The notes: generated by a model from the letters alone, not told the origin. Counted from the stretch's first letter, positions 1 through 11,480 are shown. The stretch is DNA of 64,000 nucleotides from Tubulanus polymorphus (GCF_964204645.1 NC_134034.1:9791414-9855413); one strand, 5' to 3'. A program made the numbers and translations.

Positions 1-361
1 GACTTCATTTACTTATGCCTCTAAGCTGGTCTGCAACTTCATTGCCTCCATGGATGAAGAAAGAGCTCTTCTGATGTCTGCTTCATTATGACTTCGAGCA
101 TATCGTGTGGCCTAGCCAGCCGGCCCGGTCCCCGGGCCCGGGCCACGCGTTTGGCTGTCACTCGATTTCCTAGAGTCTTGAGTCTGGGTGGGTTGAAGTA
201 GACATTGTCATTTAAAATAACATGCTTATGTTGTTCTGTATGAATTACCCGTGTGTCATGTATGTTGTATTAATTTATTTTAAAATTTGTATTTATTGAA
301 TTTGGGAATTTTATCCCGGAATTTCAATGTAATAAGGATCAATAAAGAATTGAATTGAATT
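1..361 (+). mobile_element. probable 3' end of a non-LTR retrotransposon
   Basis: An untranslated-looking sequence ends in AATAAAGAATTGAATTGAAT, a short-repeat tail typical of LINE 3' ends. The body is cut by the window edge, so the class is not certain. Confidence 0.45.
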
Positions 362-1985
362 GTCACCTAATACACATGCCATCAGAGGACACGGAGCCAT
401 ATATGACAGCTATGCTATTATAAATTGCTAATCTCATGAAACTTGCATACTCCTAATATCAAACATATTTTCACAAACGATTGAATATTGAAATTATATG
501 TTTACACATTTTCATATTAACCGCTTGTAGCCACTGATGAAATTTACGCCGGCCCTACACACATCGTAGATAGCTTCGTCATTCCACCGGCATGCCCACG
601 TCAGGGTCTGACTTTTATATCGGACTTCCGCATCGTGTATACATCCGCCATTTAACCGAATAATCCGATTTACTTATCATTTCTATTTATGCCTGCCGCT
701 TCTGATATAATCATACATCCTTTACTATTACAATACGTCTTCTAATGATATTCAATGCAATATAACATTTCGACGTTCAAATATAGGTCATTATATAATC
801 ACAGGAAGCCATTCTACATCTATGTCAATAATATTTTGCCAGATAGCTTGTTTTTGTACACATAAACCTGTGAAGTTTTGCACATCGATTTACGGCTGTC
901 GTTTGTAAAATGACGCTGAATGGTTAGCATTGTTTAGGTTTCATAATGGTAACGTTTTATAAGGCGTCAAAAAAGGTATCAAATCATTTACTTAATATAG
1001 TGTATAATAATATCGGATCTCGATACTACAATTCCGCCTCATCTTTTGCATTATAACTTCATTATAATTATAATCATTATTATTATTAGTATTATATTAT
1101 TACTATCACTATTATTATTATTATTTTTATTATTATCATAATTGTTATTATTATTAATATAATTATTATTAATACTATCATTACATTTTGTGTAATATGC
1201 TGTAATCTATGCGTTACTTTTGTGCTCCGCGCAATGTTATCATAACTTGTGGAGTGAATTAACTAAACTAAAACTGAACTGAAACAAATCGTACAATGAC
1301 CGGGCAACGACGTCTGCCCGTGAAAAAATTCGGCCTGTGCAATTTTTACTCGGCCAATTATCTCCACGAACGACTGAACAACTGCACTGGCCCGGTTAAC
1401 TGACACAATTGCCGATAAAAATATGGTATTTCGAATAATAACAAGCACATACTCACCGGTTTTTTATTTCGAACGCAAGATTATATAACATATATATTGT
1501 CTGTTGTTCGACCTCCAGACTTCTTTCTCAATAAGAGCCGCGTGTGGGATGAATCCAGTTTACGCCTGTTAAAATATAAAAACCTACAATCAACCAAACA
1601 GGTGACCGAATAAGTCCGATACGCGCCGCTCGGGATACAGTTAGACCTAAAACCAGTTCATTCGCGAATTTTCAACCTGAAAAATAATGCTCCATGCAAG
1701 AAAAGTGTAAATGGATGGTACTACCTCAATACATTTGATCTAGGCTCTAGGGTGCAAGCACATTTCGTAACATAAAGGTGGGTTAGGCTCTAGGACGGCC
1801 CATAAGCTTACATTTTAAGGTAGGGTCCAGGATTATAATCCACGTATGTTTATGGCAGCAGGGTAGGGTTCAAGGGCGCATTCGAAAAAAAATGCAAAAA
1901 ATTATTAGTATATAAAAGAAATCACTATCAGCGGCGTTCTTTCCAATGACGCTCTTATCCTTAAAACAATAACAATTGTTTCCCA
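362..1985. other. intergenic, no gene seen
   Basis: AT-rich DNA with an ATT/TAATA-rich microsatellite at about 1060-1190. No coding exon or RNA gene could be supported. Confidence 0.6.
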
Positions 1986-1989
1986 TTAA

Positions 1990-2275
1990 CCCTTTCAGTG
2001 CTGACTAATTAATACCCTATAGTGCTGGAGATAATTTGAAAATTCTAAAAATTCCACCCGAGTGTGTTGAATAACGGGAATAGCACTATAGTGCGTATAC
2101 ACTGCGGCGCGGGGTATCGTTAGTTACTTATATTTCACTATGTTTGACAGGTGCTGCCATCTTCAATAGAGATAAAATCTAATTACTAATTACATCAATA
2201 CACTGCAGTGCGGTGTACTAGCAAAATCTATCACTGATTTATACACCGCACTGCGGTGTAGACGCACTGAAAGGG
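1990..2275. mobile_element. TTAA-flanked MITE, copy 1 (286 bp, intact)
   Basis: It is flanked by TTAA at 1986-1989 and 2276-2279. The ends are CCCTTTCAGTGC and its inverted copy GCACTGAAAGGG. A TTAA target duplication with CCC/GGG ends is the pattern of piggyBac-type non-autonomous elements. The interior holds near-palindromes such as ACACCGCACTGCGGTGT. Confidence 0.85.
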
Positions 2276-2279
2276 TTAA

Positions 2280-3448
2280 TCCCTAATCCCTAATTGAAAA
2301 TAGCTGTAACAACGGAACGTTACTGCGATATGAACATGGGTAATTAATCAATACAATCGATGAAACAATCGCAAAACCCACGTTAATTCACGAATTTGTT
2401 GATAATATGTTTTTAAAACAAGCCTCATGAGGAATCAGTCGAGGGTAATAATATCCATGATCATGGACTCTTCGTTTTAGGGTCCACGGTAAAATCACGC
2501 AATAAATGGATCTATAGCTGAAAAGTTTATACAAAATATTTGAAATATTCTACCACCCTTCTTCGGTCTAAAAAGAGAATAAATTGCTGCGAGATATTTT
2601 TTCTTTCCGATTTAGAAATAGGGATGACTTTTTCCCATCTTACTGATATGATTCCACGGTGTTGGAATCGTAGCGACTGTGCCGGTCAAAGCTGCGACAA
2701 TAATTTACTGTATTCGACATTCTTTTTTTTCGTTGGATACCACATTTTTGACGAAATTGAAGTAAATTCGCCGCGGCAACCGTATTAGAACTTGTCGAAA
2801 ATCAGCAATCAAAAATTGCTTCCAACGGGCGACTGTCGAATAGTACAATAACCACCATCAAACGTGGTGAACAGATAATAAGATAAAAACCCACTATCTA
2901 CAACCCCAGGGCTATACTCTCATCTGGAAAATTTGCGTTTCGAAATGTGCTTTCTTCCTAGTCAACACGCAGGACAATCAACTTAGAGGATTTCTACATC
3001 AACATCTACCCGAGACAAAACCCACAATAAACTATCGGACTATTTACACGTAGAAACGACCAAAAAAATATAAAAGTGGACAAAATTATCTTCAACCTTG
3101 TAATATAGCTATTTCCAGAATCTCAATGTATTAAATTAGGCAGCCAGAAAAATTCATCCCAATCAGTTGCTTGCCGGTTCAGACTGAATGGAAGATTGTT
3201 TGGATGAACCGGAACCGAATTTCCAATTATGTACTTCGATTTAAAAATATTCTGTTAACTCGACCACCGATCACACAACTATATCTGTACTTCGATTTCC
3301 GATTTCAAAATCAAACCCCCTGTTTCGCTCCCGGCAGGTGTGGTGGGTCTGTAAGGGACACTCAATCGAAAAATCAAACGAAATTTACCAACCAAATAAA
3401 CAACAGGGACAATCCCTATTTTAAGACCAAAAAAAAAAAAAAAAAAAA
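2280..3448. other. intergenic, no gene seen
   Basis: Short ORFs at 2540-2788 and 3171-3479 lack splice context, conserved motifs or codon signal. An A-rich run lies at 3429-3448. Confidence 0.5.
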
Positions 3449-3625
3449 GAATTTTAAAATCGAGAATTTATTTAATTAAACAATCTAGAATATAAAACAC
3501 ACGACGTTTCGATCTCACCCTAGAGATCATCATCAGGTGTGACGATAATCTTTAGGGTGAGATCGAACGAACGTCCTATATTTTGGATTATTTGAATAAA
3601 TAAATTCTCAATTTTAAAATTCTTT
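3449..3625. mobile_element. inverted repeat resembling a Penelope-like element terminus
   Basis: The two arms, about 75 bp each, are imperfect inverted copies that share a motif with GATCTCACCCTAGAGATC on the left and its counterpart AGGGTGAGATCGAA on the right. The left arm carries a hammerhead-like fold on the minus strand. Tail-to-tail arrangement and hammerhead motifs are known features of Penelope-like element terminal repeats; the assignment is inference. Confidence 0.5.
3498..3541 (-). ncRNA. hammerhead-ribozyme-like motif
   Basis: Read on the minus strand: stem I CACAC/GTGTG, core CTGATGA (3536-3530), one extra T, stem II GATCTC/GAGATC with loop TAGGGT, then GAAACGTC (3510-3503) with the palindromic ACGT that can form stem III between two molecules. 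The expected cleavage is after the C at 3503. The extra T next to stem II is off consensus and may weaken activity. Confidence 0.6.
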
Positions 3626-4769
3626 AAATTTGTACCCAGCGACTGTTAAATGATTACTAAGTTATTCGTCCGCCCTTACAAAACCACCGTCAGAACTGCC
3701 TGGAACAAAACAGGGGCTAGCGAAATGAAACATCAGACAATGTCTTATTTACGTGTTTCAATCTATTTCACCTTAGCCTATCCCATAAAAAGTAATCGTC
3801 CTCCCAAGTCATACTTTAATCTTTCCAACGTGTTGAATTGGCTGGAATAGGAATGTTTGAATGACTCAAATTTCTATTCAACTTAGTTATTACCGCTCTA
3901 TGAACGATTACAGCGGTTTGAAAAGTTCATTGACCTTTCGCTCCGTAAGTGTAACACGGCACAACATACACAGGGTAATAAATAAACTTGTAGAGCGTTC
4001 AATCTTTGTCGGTGGGCGGAATATACCATTCAATACTATAAATGACACCCCTCGACGGAATCCCGTTACATGAACTTCAATATCATTCTCGCAAACATTT
4101 TAATTCGATCTTACTTACGCGTTTAACTCGTGGTTGCTGTAAAAAACTTCATTTCTACAAGTTACGCATCCAGTGCTTGAGAGTAGCTGTCAATAAATAT
4201 TCACTTCCTGGTTAGTTTTCGTTTTCACGCACGGTGGCGACACTAGACGGTGTTGTTGCGCCCGGAGTTAACAGAGAAACTGACACTGAGGTCTCGCGTC
4301 CTAAACCTGGCGTGACAGCACCGATTCCGAACAAGGAAATCATCTTTAAAGAAACGATGGCGACTCGGAGAAAATATGCCATAAGCCGTAAGGGCTGGCG
4401 GAGCAGTCCTACCTACGGCGACTTGGTCGCATCAATGATTTCCCAAATCAGTCCCGAACTGATTTCCACCACGGCAAAAATTTCAATTTCCAGGAAAATG
4501 CATCTATGAGTAAATCAATTTTAATTTTTAGATTTTAAGGGCCCTAGACACGGATCTTCGTTCTTTCGGCGCTCGCTGGCGACACCTCCTCACCGGCGTT
4601 TAAACTAAGTTCCGGCACTAATCCGTTGGTCACCAATCCCAAGTCATGCTTTCGCCGGCCCGCATTCTAATCGTTTTGCGCTGTATAATATGAATAGGCC
4701 CTAACAGGGATAGGCGCCCTAGAACTGTGATTTAGAGTTCCGACCATTACAGCGCAAAACGCCGGAACG
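3626..4769. other. intergenic, no gene seen
   Basis: ORFs at 3650-3850, 3861-4073 and 4234-4509 show no recognisable domain. A 16-base motif GCGCAAAACG... recurs near 4674 and 4752 in inverted sense, but I could not define an element. Confidence 0.4.
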
Positions 4770-5402
4770 TTAGACTTTTGATTTGATTTGAACACTTTAT
4801 TTTTCAAATATAATTTACAGCATAGTGTACAAAGCATAATACAAAATACAGTAAATTAGACCTGGAGGGGTCTGTAGAAACTAAGGAATAGTTTTTATAA
4901 AACAGGTCCCTCAAAAGAGAAAAGAAAAAAAGAGAAATGCAATAAAGAAAATAATATGCTGACAGTCAACCCTTAACACACAAAATGCAAACAAAGTAAA
5001 CTATGATAACAGCTTGATTAAGATGTAATCATTTAATGAGCCAGTTGTTTTCGGTAATATTTCAAAAACAATAATTTTAGTTCGAATAACTATATGATAT
5101 AATCAAGCACAAAGTTGCTTTCTATAATTTCTTAGGAACAGTTTAGAATTTTCCAGGTTTTTCAGATTCTCACTGATGTTATTCCAAAGTAAAGGGCCGG
5201 ATACTTTTACTGAAAATTTTCTTCTTTGACTATTGAAAGAAAGTGTTTGTAAATCTTGACGTCGCTGAGTATTATGACGGTGGATTTGAAAATTTTGGCT
5301 CCAATAATTTTCGAATGATTTCGGTAATTCGGAGTGGACAAATCTGTATATAAAAGTACCTAGCTGAAGTTTATTAATATCTTTGAGCTTGAGGATATTA
5401 AA
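4770..5402 (-). mobile_element. 5'-truncated LINE (CR1/Rex-like) 3' end
   Basis: The minus strand from about 5402 to a TGA at 5103-5105 encodes NILKLKDINKLQLGTFIYRF, later PKSFENYW and RRKFSVKVSGPLLWNNISEN, the typical C-terminal end of CR1/Rex-type reverse transcriptases (LG.F.Y...LP..F, GP.LWN.I). An untranslated 3' part follows and ends in AATAAAGTGTTCAAATCAAA. No 5' part is present. Confidence 0.75.
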
Positions 5403-5731
5403 CTAGAAAAGAATCATATACCGACAAAAAATTTTAAAAATATCAAAGAAAATCATCTTTCTGTGACAATCCTTTAATAGATGGTGCCACGATTATGAAT
5501 TTCATTTGGGTCTCACAAAATCCAGTAGTTATTGTAATGTTGATTTTGAAAGAGGTGGCCTAACAATAGAAATACGCTGAGACCGTTGGGGAACAGACCA
5601 GGCCCGTTGAGTCGTGAGGAAAACATGCGGGTTGTTTCGCTTTTAAATTAGTTAGAATTATTCAATGCTTTTTTTCTGATTTGACGATTTCTGTTGATAT
5701 AACGAAGTATCATTATAAATAAATAAATATA

Positions 5732-5737
5732 TTTATT
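5732..5737 (-). terminator. candidate polyadenylation signal of the iGluR-like gene
   Basis: A minus-strand AATAAA about 260 bases past the stop in an AT-rich stretch. It is inferred only. Confidence 0.3.
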
Positions 5738-5996
5738 AATAAATCTTTTTTAATCTTATAAATAAATCTGATTTACGTTTTTCATGTAGTTAGTTGTAGC
5801 CTGGTGTAACGTTTCTGTTTCAGGGGCGGGTCCACGGGGGACTTATGAGACTTCTACAAAATCTATCATTTTTTAGAATATTTTTCAAATATTTAACATT
5901 TTCAAGATAATTAGTGAATTTCAGACCGGTAGTGCCCCTAATATTGCCGTAGTGGACACCGCTAACGGCCTGGAGAAGGATATCTGCGATACAGTT

Positions 5997-6760
5997 CTAG
6001 ATTTGTCCTTCGTGACGACGCCTTCTATTAATCATAATTTCGACCAGAGCGATGAAATACCCGCTTACAATTCCGAACAACAGATAAATCGCTATCCCCG
6101 AGTACGTGGTTAGTTCTAGAGGTCGGAACACCCCCGGCCCTCCTTCCGATGAGCCCCTGGGCCGTTCAGCCACACCGTCACAGTCCTCTCCCCACCAAAT
6201 CCTTTTCAATTCGTCAATTTTCCCGCTTTCTATAAGTTCCAAAATCGCCAAATTGATCAAGTGTAAATACTTGGATTCGATGGGCAACGCGAACGCCAAG
6301 CCCGGCACGGAGCGGATATCACTGACGGCCAGACCCTCGCCGCCACAAGGCCAACCTCGTCGTTTCATGTGATACCGCAAACTGGCGCCGTTGTCTACCA
6401 GCGCGAAGGATTCGAACCCTACCCTACTCAGACCGGACTCGATAGATTTCGATAGTAGGGTCGGGTGCTCCTGCATCTTGGCGAATACGCGGCCTAGGCG
6501 ACTCGTCTCGTATCTATAGGCGCCATTTCGGTGCATCTCGCTACCCGCAACCATCCCGTATCTGAGTCCGGGCACTTTATCGGCGACGATGTCGTCAAAA
6601 CTGGGTATCGCGTAGGTCTTTATCCCGACCGGTTGTTCAGCTTTTATCGTGGCGTACTGATTCAGAAATACGATATAAATCGAAAAAGTAGCTACGGAAA
6701 ACCCCCACCAGGTGGTCATCAGAATTCGCGTCGACCAATTCGAAGCGTGGTCGTGATTGC
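5997..6760 (-). CDS. iGluR-like exon 6, M3, S2 and M4
   Basis: A 764-nt terminal exon with 253 complete codons and TAG at 5997-5999. It starts NHDHASNWSTRILMTTWWGF and includes S2 (YGMVAGSEMH, ALVDNGASLRY, LINLAILELIESGKIDELKR, IWWGEDC) and M4 (GIAIYLLFGIVSGYFIALVE). The NWSTRI..TTWWGF block matches the pore-M3 junction of the family. Confidence 0.95.
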
Positions 6761-9700
6761 CTGAAAATAATAGACAAAAAGGAGTTTTGATTATTCTGTA
6801 TCCTATTGCGCATGCTCATACTTTACTCAAAAATGGTAAATTTTTCAATCAGAATTGTGGTCTCTAGGGTCCAGAGGGTTAGGGTCTAAAGAGGGCCCAG
6901 AAGGTTAGGATTAGAGTTACGGGTTAGGAGAGACCCCACTAGTGCACGGGCAGCGGGTAATCCCTGGTCTAGGGTCATTGTAATAGGGTTTGTTAGGGTA
7001 AGGCCATAAATAGTGAAACCAGTGCTGTTCTGGTAGGTTGCCTCATGGCTCAGTGGGTAGAGCGTTATGCTTGCACGCCGGTGCTTTTCAGATCGAGACC
7101 CTAATTTTCACAATTCTCTTAGAATTTTCTTAGTCCAGTCGATTCGCGCATGCGCACTAGACTGGGGTACATGCAAAATATAGAATATTCTAGGATAGGC
7201 TACAACTTTTTCATGTGGCAATAGATTATGGAAATAGCGTTGTTCGTGATGGAATCTGCAAAAGTTTCATGGACTGAACTACGGGTCATAGGTGTATGAA
7301 CGGGTTACATCATTTAGAGGCGTCAGAAATTTGGGTAACGCCAAAATATGGGTTGCCCTAAAGTTTAGGGTTAGTGTCGACAAGACCAATAGTTTGTAGA
7401 ATTCAAATTCCATTATATTGTATTCCTATTTAGTTTTTTCTTGCCATCCACAATGTTCATTTACATACCAACACATTCATATAAACAAGTTTTGTTCAGC
7501 ACTAACCATAGATCGGAGCGCTCAATGTTTTTTGCTTTACGCAAAAACAATGTCGGAAACTGCGTCATTGAATTGAAGTCAAGCGTTACTGGTCAGGCGT
7601 GTCTTATTCGCCACCGGTTACACTCATAAATGACAACAAGTATTATATATCATATCTAGTAAACAGGACACCATTTTTCACTCGAATTCCGCGACGAAGC
7701 GCCCGTTTCTAACAACAAGAAAGTAATCGTATACCTAGTAACACGTTATACCTTGCAAACTGATGCTGGACATAGCAAACCAGACGCTGTCCCTGAATCG
7801 TTGCTCTTTCTGCGTCTCATCATCGATTTTCTCTTCACCGCCGCCGTCTGCGTCGTTTTTAGAATCGGCGCCTGTCGCCGGTTTCCGCCGAGTTCCCGCG
7901 AAGTGAACGATGTACTTTAAACACGTCAGAGCCACGACGAACTACAATCGAAACGAATCGGGAAAGATTTTTTTTCAATTAATATTGAGCCGTATAACCA
8001 ATAAACGAACCCAGCCCATACGACCCAGTTCCGGCACGTTATCGATCGAATAATCACCGATGGAAAGCTCGTACGATTTGGATCGTATATCGGGATCAAA
8101 ATCTTTTATTTGAGAATATCGATGATTGAATTGAATTGACCGGCAACCAGTTTAACCCTCTCAAAATAGTTATCAAAATATATCAAATATAAAATAAGAG
8201 TCATGAAATATATCTAATTAGATAATATTGATGACTTAGTTTCCATCGACTCGCACAGAACCATTCATATAACGCATATTAGGTATCGATATATGTAAAC
8301 ATATTGTAACAATTGTTTTTTACCGGGTCAGGAAAGTCTAAAAAATGTTTCAGTTCGTCAGACTTCGTTGAAACATTTCGGACTTGACTTTTTATTACTA
8401 GCGCCTGGATTTTCTATCGCATTTCCATTTGAAATTTGAATCAAGACTTGAATGGTTCGATTCCGAGGGCGATTCAAATTACAAATATAAAAACCGGGTC
8501 GAGAGAGCTCTGTGAAAGTACTCGTGGCATAGGAGAAATTCCCAGAGTCAAGTATCGGAGCCGATTTTTTGCAGACACGTGGGAAAATATTTGACACCAT
8601 GCTAAAACCTGATACCAAACGTCAGTAGCTACGTCGGTATCGTTTTTGCATTTGAGATAGAAATATGTCATCCCTGGGAATAGTGACATATTTTCACCTT
8701 AAACTATGACATTACAGAATTTGTCATCGAGATAGAAACTTACGACGAATACGGAAACCATGATCAAAACCCAAACTGTGGCCGAGAACGGTTTGAGAAA
8801 ATAAAGCAGGTCGACACCGCCGCCGGAAGGGATCAGTTTTACGCGGGTCACGTAAGCTACGCTGTCCGGAAGTATGGTCTCTGTGAATTGAACGACTCGG
8901 TTGCGACGACTCGTTATATGGATCGGACCCAGGGCCATGTCCGCTTTCTAAAGAACAAAAAAGACGAGAACAAAAAAGTTAGATTCCGCTCATGTCGTTG
9001 TTGAGATTATTAGATCGCGTGTAATATCAGTTTCCGTCTATTTTTTACGTATTTGACTGTGAATTGATTGGATTCTTAGCAGATCAGGCCTGGGAAAACA
9101 ACAACATACTTATATGTGAATTAAGTCATGGAATAGTCGAGGAATAGTCGGGGTAAAGGAACTCAGATTAAAGTGGCCACCCTGTTTAACTCTTATGATG
9201 AGTCAATCGTCTGCCAACTAGAATTACCTCGTTCACTATTTGACCGACCATACCGGTCCAAGTCCTGTTGACCAGTTTACCGACCTGTCCATCTGCCATC
9301 AGCTTTATCTTGTACTCGAAATTATATTTACGAGAAATCTCGTTCATAACATCGATCAGAAATCCTTTAAATCCCGCCGGCGAATCTGTCGTCTGCTCAG
9401 TCGCCATTACGAACGGTTCTTTCTATTCAAAAAAAAGTATAGCAAGATTAGGCGGTGATAATCGTTTATCCATCGAGGATAAGAAAAAAATGAAATGTGT
9501 TCTGGGATTTAAAGAGTTTTGGTCGCAGTTTCCGTTTCCGTGGTTTTCGATAAGGACTTTTAGGCGTATGACCTGCATGACTATAACTCTACATTCGAGA
9601 GAACTGTGGCCTGGTTTAGAACCCGGTCCCGCAGCTATTGTGGGTTTAAGTTGAATTAAGTCAAATGACCGTGTATCGATCTGGGCCCATAGGGTTAAAT

Positions 9701-10294
9701 TAAACCTCAACAACTGTAGAACTGGATCCAGAGTCAAATTAAACCCATGCAACTGTGGATAGATCCAGAGTCAAATTAAAAACCCACGCAACTGTGAAAC
9801 TGGGTTCAGAGTCAAATTAACCCCGCACAACTGTGGAACTGGATCCAGAGTAAAATTAAACCCACACAACTGTGGAACTGGGTGCAATAAGATATTAACA
9901 GTGGAGCTGGGCTAATTATGACACACACCCATTTAATTAAATAAGCCAAGCAAATTGATAAAGCTTGAATAAATTGACGCACGCCAATCCAATAAGTCAT
10001 ATTCAATAAGTTTTACTACGTGAGCAAACGTACCAAAATGGCAGTGACAGTTAGTTTCGGTATTACAGATAAATCATCTTCTTCGGCTGCTGCCGCTGCG
10101 GCTGTCGCTTCTGCAACCATTAGCGGCAATATTCCTAAAATAAGGAATTGATTAAAGCCTCTTCGCGAGATGACTGAGTGAGATGATTAGTATCTTCTCA
10201 CGGCTTCGATTTATGAATAGTTGTACCACTCACCGGTGCTCGCTAACAAGACGAAAACGCAGCCGATGACAACGACGATATTGCTGTTGCCCAT
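5997..10294 (-). CDS. small ionotropic glutamate receptor-like channel subunit lacking the N-terminal domain (6 exons, 504 aa, complete)
   Basis: This is a ligand-gated cation channel family member of the plasma membrane. After a signal peptide (residues 1-20) and a poly-Ala/acidic linker, the ligand-binding S1 half starts at LTVTAILKEPFVM (about 48-60). The Arg that binds the ligand carboxylate aligns with Arg134 (GPIHITSRR). M1 is near 173-196, the pore loop near 236-251 (RDSVWFAMSSISLQG, Gln at the Q/R position), M3 near 263-289, S2 near 290-469 (Gly-Ser at 323-324, Asp373 at the amino-group site, Cys389 and Cys444 as the usual disulfide), and M4 near 470-494. There is no amino-terminal domain, so at 504 residues it is far shorter than usual receptors. 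The M3 gate motif SYTANLAAF reads IYIVFLNQY, so gating may differ. All junctions are GT-AG and in phase. Confidence 0.94.
7020..7110 (+). mobile_element. tRNA-like SINE fragment
   Basis: GGCTCAGTGGGTAGAGCG is an A-box-like tRNA segment, and a degenerate B box (CAGATCGAGACCC) follows. No intact cloverleaf closes, so it is a SINE head or tRNA pseudogene. Confidence 0.55.
7752..7941 (-). CDS. iGluR-like exon 5, end of M1, intracellular loop and pore
   Basis: A 190-nt exon: FVVALTCLKYIVHFAG completes M1, a charged loop follows, then RFRDSVWFAMSSISLQ forms the pore loop, ending in phase 1. Gln before the split Gly sits at the Q/R editing site position. Confidence 0.93.
8744..8947 (-). CDS. iGluR-like exon 4, end of S1 and M1
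   Basis: A 204-nt phase 0-0 exon starting KADMALGPIHITSRRNRVVQ and ending in the first half of M1 (FSATVWVLIMVSVFV). The KAD.A..P..IT..R..V.F block is the S1 ligand site. The Thr of PLT in AMPA receptors is His here. Confidence 0.95.
9228..9422 (-). CDS. iGluR-like exon 3, S1
   Basis: A 195-nt phase 0-0 exon holding KEPFVMATEQTTDSPAGFKG and FLIDVMNEISRKYNFEYKIK, and ending TWTGMVGQIVNE. EPFVM, GF.GF.IDV...I and TGM.G are typical S1 landmarks. NRT near residue 106 is a possible N-glycosylation site. Confidence 0.95.
9690..9890. repeat. tandem repeat, about 48 bp, 4 copies
   Basis: Diverged copies of a unit with AACTGGATCCAGAGTCAAAT and CAACTGTGG lie in the intron between iGluR-like exons 2 and 3. 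Related single copies occur elsewhere (for example near 18790). Confidence 0.7.
10034..10134 (-). CDS. iGluR-like exon 2, linker and first S1 strand
   Basis: A 101-nt exon encoding ILPLMVAEATAAAAAAEEDD and LSVIPKLTVTAIL. The LTVTAIL-KEPFVM junction with the next exon matches the start of the receptor S1 segment (L.VTT.LEEPFVM). Confidence 0.85.
10234..10294 (-). CDS. iGluR-like exon 1, signal peptide
   Basis: It runs from ATG at 10294 and encodes MGNSNIVVVIGCVFVLLAST before the phase-1 donor G|gtgagt. A hydrophobic core from residue 6 to 17 supports a signal peptide. There is no upstream domain exon before this start that I could find. Confidence 0.8.
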
Positions 10295-11334
10295 TTCGAA
10301 CCTATTCTTTGACGCGGAGACGATAAAGTACACCGAACGATTTTGGAAATAAACAGGGATTGTCAAAGTTGGTTTCAATAGACACGTTACTCTGATATCG
10401 ATAAAGTGGAAAATGATGATAATAAAATTTGATAGTGCTATAGCGCAGGTGTCCTAACAAGAGTGAGGTCAGATGCGTTCCAAATTTGGTATAACCCTCA
10501 ACCTATATAGTCAGCCAGCCAATCATGGAAAATTCGACGATCACGGCATTTTTTGTTACAGCTTGGCATCCGGGCTCATTTGATAGCATAGTATCTGGGC
10601 TATCATGTGTGGTGGATGCCTTTAACAATTTTTTCGTTTTTTTGGCCTACAGGGGGCGTCAAAGTCAGACATTTTGAAATTTAAACATCTTCATTTTCAT
10701 AACTCTGTTCCATGTATCGGTCATCTCTCCCACGGGAGAAGTAACATCCGAGCAGCTACTAGGCGCTTAGGATCATCTATCAGAGCAGGTACCCATTTAC
10801 CACAAAAAACCCACAAACCCACGAACCCACAATAAGAAACTACTAGAAGAGATCTGACGTCCCGACTCAAATCTATATGAGCCATTTTCTAAATCTGGAT
10901 AAGCTTAAAAACAGTTAGCTTATTCAAATTTTTTAGCTATTGAGTCAAGTTTCAACCATTTATAGGCCTACTCTGGAACGGGGGCCTGGTATTTCATTTT
11001 CATCGCAGAAATAAAGTCGATCTATTTCGATAAGTATAGGCCTACCAGACCCCAACTCCACAGTTCTCCTCTTAGGTTTTTTACCATGCACTCCTAAAGA
11101 GTCCTAAGTTTGACCTTAAAGTTCAAATTGGTTTACAGTGTTTCAACCGCAGAACCGACAAATCTTAACCGTGAACGGAAGTGGAATTTGTCTATTTTCA
11201 AATATTCTTCGCTGCAACTTTTGTGCTACAATAAGCGGGTCTAGTTCCGCACAGATAGGACCGAGGCTAAACCACAGAGTCATGAAATAAGACCAGCACG
11301 GGCCCGGTTAAGTCAAAAAATCGTCGCGAAAAGC

Positions 11335-11480
11335 TGGCTAATAGATTGGCTATACAACCAAAATGAGCTTAGACTGGTCTTAAGTTGTTAGATTAGCTAT
11401 AGAACCAAAATGAGCTTAGACTGGTCTTAAGTTGTTAGATTAGCTATAGAACCAAAATGAGCTCAGACTGATGTTGTTGT
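11335..11480. repeat. 47-bp tandem repeat, 3 copies
   Basis: Each unit contains CTATAGAACCAAAATGAGCT and GACTGGTCTTAAG. The same family forms a ten-copy array at 40140-40650 and inverted copies at 58430-58620. Confidence 0.85.

Noticed and set aside
1263-1448. A minus-strand ORF followed by a GTGAGT-like donor
   Set aside because: No homology and no partner exon could be found.
6840-6960. Telomere-like GGTTAGG repeats
   Set aside because: The motif is irregular and mixed with GGGTCTA and GGGCCC; it is not a true TTAGGG array.
7735-7935. A separate small gene
   Set aside because: It is the M1-pore exon of the glutamate receptor-like gene.
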